From assembly GCA_009763385.1 (NCBI GenBank), contig CM019823.1, positions 45,897,528 through 45,961,527 of the forward strand: a DNA stretch of 64,000 nt, read 5' to 3'. Under the pieces are notes generated by a model. That model was given only the letters and a program-made list of their open reading frames with translations. It had not been told where the DNA came from and ran no database searches. The DNA is from Coix lacryma-jobi var. lacryma-jobi (Eukaryota; Streptophyta; Magnoliopsida; Poales; Poaceae). Positions 56,693-64,000 of this stretch are shown one piece after another. Position numbers and translations under genes: made by a program. Position 1 is the first letter of the stretch; every line of letters begins with the position of its first letter.

Positions 56693-56980
56693 TTAGATCA
56701 CTCTAAAATTTAGTGATCACTGAGGCACCGCGCCGCCAGACCACTCCGACATCCTGGAGAACCCACAAGATCGGGCTGTGGTACGCTCCTGCCGCGTGTC
56801 ACCCCGCTCCCGCACCGCTGCCACGGCCAGAGCCCGAGCCCAGCTATCGGCCCTGCCCTCGCGTGATTTCTGGCGTTGCTCTCCATCGACCCGACGCGTG
56901 CGAATTTTTTTTATTAATAACCCAATTAAATAAAAAATTTCATAAATAACACTGTCTATTTTTTTTTTGCAAAACTAACC
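56693..56980. other. Junction DNA left of element G
   Basis: Starts with a short inverted repeat (GATCACT...AGTGATC, 56697-56722), then C-rich DNA. From about 56905 comes an AT-rich part (ATTAATAACCCAATTAAAT, AATAACACTG) like a MULE terminal region. The exact left end of element G cannot be fixed without its right end. Confidence 0.4.
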
Positions 56981-57170
56981 CTTTTGCCGCGCCGTCCCCA
57001 ATGGCGCGGCAAAAGCGTTAGCTGCGCCATGCATGGCGGCGCGGCAAAATCGCCACCGTGGCACCGCCCGGCCACGCAGGCCCTGGTGGGCCCCTCTCGT
57101 CGCTTTGCCGCGCCAGGCGGGCTGGCGCGGTCAACGGATTTGCCGCGCCAGGCGGGGTGACGCGGCAAAG
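56981..57170. repeat. GC-rich palindromic modules upstream of the first GRF gene
   Basis: Arms CTTTTGCCGCGCC (56981-56993) and GGCGCGGCAAAAG (57003-57015) can pair. Two further units of TTTGCCGCGCCAGGCGGG followed by TGGCGCGG or TGACGCGGCAAA lie at about 57104-57168. The same unit is found in the 154-bp inverted repeat at 59695. They lie 430-620 bp before ATG 57604. Confidence 0.8.
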
Positions 57171-57603
57171 CCGATCTAGATCTGGCCGCCGCGCCGAGCA
57201 GCAGGCTCCTCCTCATTCCTCTCTTCTCCCAAACCAATTCAATCCAATCCATTCCATTTCATTTCATTTCATTCCTCCTCTCTTCATCTCCCTCCCTCAA
57301 TCAAACTTGTCTACAAGAGGTATTTTGATCCATATTATTGTTCTTTATCCATATTTGCAATGTAGGATTGAACCATATTTCTGTAAGTTAGGGTTTGTAG
57401 ACAATATTTATTTTGATACTGTCGTGACGTTAGTTGTTAATTAATGATGGATTTGTTCATGTATTAGACTTTTTATATCTGTTTTGCTTAATATTTTGTT
57501 CATTTTGTGTACAATTTTTTGTGTAATATTTGTTACGTCATTATGTAGATTTATAATTAATCATGAATGTATGTGTAGCGTTGACATATTTTTTATTGTT
57601 AGG

Positions 57604-58293
57604 ATGTCGCGGCGTGGCAAAGCTAGTAAGGCAAGGTAAGATCGGTACATTGTTGATTTATTTGTCTGTTTTAATGAAGTAATTTTATGTTATGTTCATT
57701 TGTTATTGCGTTGATGATTGTAGGCAGCCTCTCACGGGCAATGCCTATGCCCGTTTGCCATTGTCTAGCGGTGTTCCGGTGCCCATGTGCTACTGCGGCG
57801 ATGATTGTAAGGTCGCAATATCTGATGAGGAGCACACATACGGTCAGAGGTATTGGATGTGTGAGAATTATGCCTTTGACCCTACACCTAAACAGATCCG
57901 TATTGGACTGATGGTGAGAAGCTGATGGCTTGTTCTATACATGAATGAAAAATCATTTATATTTTATTACCTAATTGATTTAGTCGTATTTTGCAGGAGC
58001 CTCCACCACTATGTGACTTCGAGCAGTGGATCGACACTGAGATGAAGCCGGAGGACAAGGAGCACGTAGAGAGGATGAAAAAGTGGGCTGCGGAGGACAA
58101 GGAGCGTTTGGAGAATAGACGCAAAGAAGAGGCAGCACAAAAGCAGCATGAGGAAGAGGCAAGAATGAGGGATGCAGCTAAGCGTAGGGGGGAGAGGGAG
58201 AAGAGGCTTGAGCGTGTGCGCCGTGCCAAGGCTGCCATGGAGCAGGATCCGGATGCTGTGAGGAAGGGAAAATGGCCTCGTTGCACTCAGTAG
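57604..58293 (+). CDS. GRF-type zinc-finger protein 1 of element G, three exons
   Basis: Exons 57604-57635, 57724-57913 and 57997-58293, all with GT/AG borders and matching phase, giving 172 residues. A leader intron acceptor (TTGTTAG/G) lies just before the ATG. Residues about 30-90 carry the zinc-finger pattern: CYCGDDC, then GQRYWMC, then LCDFEQWID. The C-terminal half is a charged helix (about 105-160, E/K/R-rich, likely coiled coil) ending KWPRCTQ. GRF fingers bind single-stranded nucleic acid in proteins such as APE2 and TOP3A; the role here is unknown. No break seen. The next gene converges on it about 385 bp away. Confidence 0.7.
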
Positions 58294-58678
58294 TGTGGTA
58301 GGTTCAGTAGTCATTATTGAGTAATGAACATTGTTGTCATTTGGTGGACTTGTTAGTGTATTGTACTCTTGGTTTGTACTTCCGTGTACCGTTTATTTCG
58401 GATCCTCGATTATGTAGTCCTGAACTGCACTTTGTTCGGCTTTATTATATGTTGTTGTATTGTTTGCGGTAGTTCATGTGTCATTGATTTTTTGTGGGAT
58501 AAAGTACGAGAAATAGAATAGAGCAAACCATTACACAAACAACAAACTAGTACATGGCATGTGAGGACCTTTTACCGTAACTTGGTTAAAAGGTCCTAGA
58601 CTAATCCTAACATGCCTTAGGTAATTGATTGGCACAACACAACACACACATAGTGATCTAAGTAGTCTAGAAGCCGTC
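58294..58678. other. Spacer between the convergent GRF genes
   Basis: T-rich then A-rich, as expected for two facing 3' untranslated regions. No ORF or repeat recognised. Confidence 0.5.
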
Positions 58679-59345
58679 TCACATAGCAAACTGAGTAGAC
58701 CCTTCTCCGTAATAGCCTCCCATTGCGGGTGGTGGTGGTGGTGGCGGTGGTGGGGGCGGCGGTGGAGGCCCCTTGTTCTTGTGATGCGGGCAGTTGCAAT
58801 ATGGATCAAGGCATATTGCTTCATCTGAACCGCCTGCATCGTTGTCGTCATCATCATAGTCCTTGAGCATGCTTTTAACTTCTCTTTCAAGATCGTCGAT
58901 ACGACGCTGCAGATAATAGATGTATTCCTGATGCGGCCATATTGGAGGAGGATCCACCCATCTAGTGAAGCCGCAGTTTTCTTCGGAAATAGAAGACTGT
59001 CATTCACAAAATGACTAAGTATTAGCAAACATGAGAGGCATAGCAACAACAATTAAATAAAGTTACCCATGCTTGCGGGCATTTGAAGAAACGTCGGCCT
59101 GCCTCCAGGTCGTCGTGGAGCATCTGCACCAAACAGTCCTCACCATGGCGGCATTTTGGCCAGTCCTCTAAACGGTTATCATATCCCCTAAGAGGACGGT
59201 CCCGGCTGAAATCCTTTTTGCTCTCAACGGGAAAGTCATATAGTGCCTCTAAGAAGAAATCAGGACCAAGAGATCCCTCCCACACAATGGGAGGTCCCTT
59301 CCTCCCACCCTTTCCTCTCCCGCCTTTGGACGAACCTCCAGACAT
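58679..59345 (-). CDS. GRF-type zinc-finger protein 2 of element G, two exons
   Basis: Exons 59345-59067 and 58996-58679 with GT/AG borders in phase 0, giving about 198 residues. The start MSGGSSKGGRGKGGRKG is Gly/Lys-rich. The finger reads CRHGEDC, then GRRFFKC, then after the intron NCGFTRWVDPP. A helix follows (YYLQRRIDDLEREVKSML), then acid residues, CLDPYCNCPHH (possible second metal site), a run of 14 Pro and a Gly/Tyr end. The intron sits between the third and fourth metal ligands, as in the partner gene at 57604, which supports common origin. Function unknown. Confidence 0.7.
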
Positions 59346-59474
59346 CTCTACTACGAACCTCGCAAGCTCTGCTGAAGTTGTTGAATATGCAAGGCGCTGA
59401 TGGGTTTATATAGGCGGAGCCCTGGTTTTGAACTTGTGAATTATCTCAGCTGCATTGTGAGTGTGTAGTTAATG

Positions 59475-59690
59475 CAACTGAAAAGGCTATTCGCTGAAAA
59501 ATCTAATCACTGAAAAGCCTATATACTGAAAAGCCTATACACTGAAAAGCCTATACACTGAAAAGTCTATGGGAATCAAAACTGCAGAGCACTTATGAGG
59601 ACAGGACACGACACTGAAAAGGCTGTGCAAGGGAATCAAAACTGCAGAGCACTTATGAGGACAGGACATGACACTGAAAAGGCTGTGCAA
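59475..59690. repeat. Short and 60-bp tandem repeats
   Basis: Five or so units of ACTGAAAAGCCTATAC (59477-59570), then two 60-bp units starting GGGAATCAAAACTGCAGAGC at 59571 and 59631, one mismatch apart, each ending in another ACTGAAAAGGCT. They lie between the GRF2 start and the 154-bp inverted repeat. Confidence 0.9.
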
Positions 59691-59694
59691 CAAG

Positions 59695-59848
59695 ATGCCA
59701 GCTTTTGTCGCGCCAACCCTGGGGGCGCGGCTGACGCTTTTGCCGCGCCAGGCGGGATGGCGCGGCTAATGCATTTGCCGCGCCACCCCGCCTGGCGCGG
59801 CAAAAGCGTCAGCCGCGCCCCCAGGGTTGGCGCGGCAAAAGCTGGCAT
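59695..59848. repeat. 154-bp near-perfect GC-rich inverted repeat
   Basis: From ATGCCAGCTTTTG at the left to CAAAAGCTGGCAT at the right, centred on AATGCATT near 59771. The arms are about 75 bases with only a few mismatches (for example GTCGCGCC against GCCGCGCC, and GGGATGG against GGGGTGG). Internal units are TTTTGCCGCGCCAGGCGGG and GGCGCGGCAAAAGCG. RNA from either strand would fold into a long hairpin. It lies about 350 bp upstream of the GRF2 start. Confidence 0.95.
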
Positions 59849-60143
59849 GAAGTTTTGCAGCAGGCAAAGCCCCAAGGTTTCCCGCCGACTGGTCGAGTTC
59901 CTGATCGATCTTTGTCCTAATGTGTTGTCTCTGTTTGATCGAATGTGTTTTTCCGTTTTTCCTGTCTTTTTCCGCAAACGGAATAACAAGGAACCAAACA
60001 TTGACACAATTTGAATAAACGGAAACATAATAGCGGTCATAAAAACCAGGCTTAGTGGCTCAGGCTCCACGAAGTACATAATAGGGTTCTCAAACAAGTT
60101 ATCTAACATATACATCACCTATCCATATAGTCTAACACTAAGC
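59849..60143. other. Spacer before the PMD gene 3' end
   Basis: No gene recognised; on the minus strand it would be the 3' untranslated region of the PMD gene. Short open frames are not convincing. Confidence 0.5.
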
Positions 60144-62860
60144 CTAGCTAGGTGTGTACGGCTGACGAGGCCGCCTCCGACGCCTCGGCTGCGACAGATC
60201 CATGTTCGGCGTGAACGTGACGTCCGTGCGGTCTCGTGCGCGTGGCTGCCGGTGTGGTGACCCCTGCGTCTGACTAGGTCCCTGCAACATTCAAAATAAA
60301 TGTTAGCAAACAACTTAAATATATCTGACGAACTTAAATGTATAGCGGTCAACTTATGTACATGCACGTCCTCCTGAGTAGGTAGTGGAGCTCCACCTAG
60401 CTGTGAGTACCCCAGCTCCTGTGCTGCGCCCTGCTCTGGCCAAGGCTGCCAGCCAGGGCCGGTGTAGTAGCCACTAGGGTAGTCGTAAGCACCAGGTACC
60501 TGCCACGCCGTGTCGTCCAGGCCACCTCTGGAGGAGGACCCTCCAGCGTAGTGCGAGCTATGGCCGAGGGCCATGTAGCCTGCACTAGCCGTGTAGGGTG
60601 GTGTCGTGCGCTCGACGTACTGCTCCTCGTCCTCCTCCTCCTCCCCCTCCTCCTCGGGCTGCTCCTCTGCAGTGGGGCCCTTTCCGCGTGGATCCGCAGA
60701 AGTGCCTCCCGTCCGAGCGTCGGACGACGCTGCTGCTGCTGGGACAGTGTCTGACACCAAAGGGCTCGAAGGCTGAGGAAGGTGCGGTGGGGCCCACGCT
60801 GTGTCCATGCACCCAAGCTTCTGAGCAAGCTTCCTGCAGCCCTTCCTGATTTTCTGCAAATAAGAAAATAATAATAATAAATATTAGTACAGTTTATGAT
60901 TTCTTAAAATTTACACGTGCAGTTCGAATGTGTTATGATACCTGCATAAAAGCCTGTACCGGGTCGTGGTCCCCAGTAGAGCTGGTGTGGTGTATAAGCT
61001 GCGCTGCCTCGTCGGAGTACCGAGACAGCTGCGACGCCTGCCGACACAAGACCAGGGGGTAAGTGCACCAAGTACAGAAACACAAACAATAGTTGAAGGA
61101 CATGATATATTACCACGTAGCTGTGTAGAGGGGCTCTGTCAGGCTGAGTCGATGCCCTAGTGGTAGCATCGTACGGGTCCTCGTCGTCGTCCGACTCGTC
61201 CTCAGCGGTGGCCTCGTAGTACGGTGGCTTAATGTGCAACCGGGTGCTCCGGTGCAGCCACTGTAGGTACTGGTCGAAGACGCCCTGATCGTACGGCTCG
61301 CCGTCGTCAACGTCCTGCTGGTACCTGTTTGTCCAACTCAGGACATGATCGGCGTGCTCCGCGCGCCAATCAACGGGATTCTTCCGTCTGCTTTGGCGCT
61401 TCACCCTGCATTGCAAAGGAAACCCATCTGTTAGAGCATACGATAGAATTTACTAGAGTAACTGAACAACACTGTGGAGGATACTTACTTGTGCAACCTC
61501 TGATCCGTGCTAATCAGAGGTGGAGGAAACTCCTGTCGTAGGCCGAACTGACGCATCACCCTGATGGGCAAGTGCATCTCGACCACGTAGAAGCAGATAA
61601 GAGGGACGGTGCAACGCCAATCTACACGGTCCAGCTCCGTGGCGGGGTCGAACACGTTGTCGTACAGGTCCCAGGGGTCCCAACTGACCTGTTTGTAATG
61701 AACAGACATAGTTAGTCATGTTCCTTTTTCAATATAAAAAATTGAACTCATTCCGGAATTACCTGGTGCTGTGTCAGGACGTCCAGCAAGTCCGTGTACA
61801 GGTGGTAGCGGCGCTGGGGGTTGCCTCTAACTGCCTCTGCCGTGGACCAGACAAACAGAGCAGTGGGTCGGGTGTCCGGGTGCCTCCACACCTGCATTCC
61901 AATTTGAATCAGTTAAATGACTGTAAATTTGTAAAAGCACACGCACGCAAGAGGTATGTACTTACCGCCTCCTCTCGTACGCTGGGACGACCCACAGGCA
62001 GCCGCTGCCAGGCCCAAACCTGGAGCAGGGGCAGACACCCTCCCAAGCTAGAGGAGGCCTGCCTCCGCCGGCACCCCTCGCACAGCTGTCTGTACAGCCA
62101 TGCTAGAACAGCGCTCCCCCAGCTGTAGCCGGCGATGTTCTCCCACGGCTGTGCGAGGATGGGGACGAACATCCAGCTGATGGTGTTCCCCGATGAGTCA
62201 GGAAACAGGAAGGCCCCAATAAAGTGCCACAGCCACACTCTGGCATACCTCTCGACTACCTGTGGGTCAGCGTTGAGGGGGCAATACGAAAAGTGCTGGG
62301 TGATCCACGACGAAGGCACCCCAGTAGTCTTCCTGTTTGTTTACAAAAAGTAAAAGTTAGGAAATGATAGTAGCACATCGTATGCAACTAAATTAGAAAA
62401 AAAAATTAGCTTACTTGTTCCTCTTAGCGTCTGCGTCGTCGGGGGACGTACGACCACAGAACTGGTGGACGGTGTCCATCCACGTGTCGGTGTCAAGAAT
62501 CCCCGTCACGGGGAGGCCGCCCAGGCGTAGACCAAAAATCTTGGCCACGTCCTGTAACGTCACGGTCATCTCACCACAGGCTAGGTGGAAGGTGTGCGTC
62601 TCGGGACGCCACCTGTCCGCCAGCGCGGTGAGGAGCGCGGGGTCGAGCTGCAACACCACGTCGTTGGCAACGCGGGCTAGCACCAAGAAGCCCGCGCGCC
62701 GTAGGAAGGGTGCGTAGCGCTCGTCCCACCGGTGCCATAGGTGGGTGCGCGGCCTCAGCAAGGACAACCTCTCCGGAGGGGCGTAGTCGGTGAGCCTGTG
62801 CGCCCGGTGCTCGCCGTCGTAGAACGGCTCAAGGAGAGGGTACGCCGGAGGGTTCGCCAT
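60144..62860 (-). CDS. Plant mobile domain (PMD) protein, eight exons, intact
   Basis: Exons 62860-62415, 62332-61966, 61891-61763, 61688-61489, 61405-61114, 61037-60942, 60853-60362 and 60281-60144. Every intron is GT/AG and all phases fit, giving an unbroken 719-residue frame. Residues 1-430 form the mobile domain: PERLSLLRPRTHLWHRWDE, FHLACGEMTVTLQDVAKIFG, GLRLGGLPVTG, then YARVWLWHFIGAFLFPD and WGSAVLAWLYRQLCEG, then DWRCTVPLICFYVVEMHLP. The C-terminal third is acidic and P/S/G/Y-rich with a basic end. PMD proteins such as MAIN and MAIL1 act in transcription and silencing; transposon-borne copies have unknown roles. The start follows an acceptor (TTTAAACAG/G). Confidence 0.85.
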
Positions 62861-63025
62861 CCTGTTTAAACAAAACATGGTAACAGGTTAGTACAGCGTC
62901 AAAAATAATAAAACATTAAAACAAATGAAAGACATATGTACAATAATAGCAAAAGCATTCAAATAATTAATATAAGTGAAGATAAAAATAATAAAGCATT
63001 AAAACAAATGAAGACATATGTACAC

Positions 63026-64000
63026 CTGTTGTGTTTGTCTACGATGGAAGGCTGCATTATGCCCTGGCATGTGGCAAACAGAGCATAGGTTCGTGCTCGG
63101 TGTCTGGTCAAAGTCCCCCCCGCCATACCTATCCATATTGTCCATGTCACCCTTTAGTCTCTTCTTCCTCCTCCTACCCTTACCTAACTTCAGCAGCTCA
63201 GGATCAGGCATGAAGTCTCTACCCAAGTATGGAGGCCATTGAGTGGGATCAAGGTAAGGCTCGAAGCTGCTCTGCCATATTGCGACGGTGTTGCTCCGGC
63301 GATAGTACTCGGACATATATGGTACGGCCTTGTAGTTATATCCGCGCGCTCTACAGGACGCAATCATGTGAGAGCAAGGGGCATGCATTATCTGCGGCAC
63401 GTTACAACTGCATTCCACTCTTTCAAGATCGATCCGATAGTTGTGACCACCGTAGCGTTCCCCGCCCATGGTAGTTCCACCCTTTGCTCGAACATTATAG
63501 ATTTGTCTGGTTGGTCCATAAGCCTCACAAGTTAGCTGCGTTGCCCAGATCTCATTTTCCTGAATGTGCTCCTTTTCCGCCTTTCCAAATTCACCATCCG
63601 TTTGTAGGTTGTCTTGAGCAATGGACCACCTTTTCACAAAATACTCGTTGGTCTTGTGAAACGAGTACTCAACGATTCCAGAAACGGGCAAGGCTCTAAC
63701 ACCGGTGAATACCTTGTTGAAAGACTCCGATGAGTTGGTGGTCATTATGCCGAACCGGAAACCGCCCTCATCGTAAGCAAGCGCCCACTTCTCCTTGTGT
63801 TCCATCTGTCTCTCGATCCAGGCCCTGGCAGCACTGTTTAACATTTTGTCCAACTCTTCCATTGTTTCTTTGAATTTGTGCTCAGTTTTAACACAACATA
63901 GCTCTTTCACCTTGGCACAAACCTCCTTTTTTCTCTGCCGACGCCAGAAATTGACAGCAAAGTGACGCATGCACCATCTGTGCACTAGAGGAGGACAACC
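63026..64000 (-). CDS. MULE transposase of element G, 3' part (continues off window)
   Basis: Open from the window edge to a donor at 63026 (CAACAG/GTGTAC). It includes the region after the DDE core (HRWCMRHFAVNFWRRQRKK), TTNSSESFNKVFTGVRALP, a SWIM finger (CSCNVPQIMHAPCSHM) and, near the end, a CxxCxxxGHxxxxH knuckle (CSVCHMPGHNAAFH) after a Lys/Arg stretch. The catalytic residues lie outside the window. No stop or shift in 325 codons. The PMD gene follows on the same strand 166 bp later. Confidence 0.85.

Larger units (their letters stand above)
56890..64000 (-). mobile_element. Multi-gene MULE-like element G, right part off window
   Basis: Holds, left to right: palindromic modules, a GRF-type zinc-finger gene (+), a convergent GRF gene (-), tandem repeats and a 154-bp inverted repeat, a plant mobile domain gene (-) and a MULE transposase (-). 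Plant mobile domains are known in MULE- and Gypsy-type elements, so PMD beside a MULE transposase fits. Whether the GRF pair is part of the same element is inferred from proximity and lack of any boundary. The coding parts show almost no damage, unlike the rest of the window. Confidence 0.6.

Noticed and set aside
60397..60849. Plus- and minus-strand ORFs over PMD exon 7
   Set aside because: Shadows of the GC-rich acidic exon of the PMD gene; only the frame that joins the neighbouring exons is kept.
1..64000. CRISPR arrays, operons or bacterial signals
   Set aside because: The window is plant nuclear DNA. The repeats seen are LTR arrays, microsatellites and tandem duplicates without the spacer regularity of CRISPR.

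Overview
The window reads as a grass nuclear genome, most likely a panicoid such as the sorghum, sugarcane, Miscanthus or maize group. That placement is inferred from element types: SIRE/Opie-like Copia elements, a Tekay-like chromovirus LTR, PIF/Harbinger elements with TTA target sites, MULEs carrying a plant mobile domain gene, and GGGC-type MITEs. Nearly everything is transposable-element DNA inserted layer on layer. Only about 21.5-28.3 kb looks like older host sequence.

Layout. At 1-9204 lies a minus-strand SIRE-type Copia element (called A) with a gag and a large second ORF but no pol. It sits inside the second ORF of a plus-strand relative (B, 9205-12389). A degraded LINE follows (12390-14230), then an inverted partial LTR, a minus-strand Copia element that does carry pol (C, 14604-19720), a 626-bp compound trinucleotide tract (19721-20346), another partial SIRE-type LTR (E) and a Gypsy LTR. 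The interval 21.5-28.3 kb holds an hAT BED-finger remnant, candidate small host exons and local duplications. From 28.3 to 31.1 kb there are MITEs and a tRNA-derived SINE with a 15-bp target duplication.

From 31123 to 55694 a PIF/Harbinger element (TTA target site) contains a MULE (33421-53977, 9-bp target duplication) inserted in its transposase gene. The MULE transposase gene is in turn split by a gag-only Copia element (D, 35452-50868, target duplication CATGT). D has received two LTRs of other families. A MITE is inserted 6 bp inside the MULE terminal repeat. Next come TIR elements, one holding a fragment that resembles a plant AAA-ATPase (55698-56692).

From about 56890 to the right edge is part of a second MULE-like element (G). 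It carries two convergent GRF-type zinc-finger genes bracketed by GC-rich palindromic modules (one a 154-bp near-perfect inverted repeat), an apparently intact eight-exon plant mobile domain gene, and an open MULE transposase segment. This is the least decayed and most coherent multi-gene unit here.

A theme across the Copia families is short palindromes clustered in the LTRs upstream of the TATA box. Families A, B and C share the core CGGAC-N2-GTCCG. Family D has GGTCGGTAGTACCGACC-type units containing ACCGAC cores. No searches were run; all family names come from motifs read by eye.
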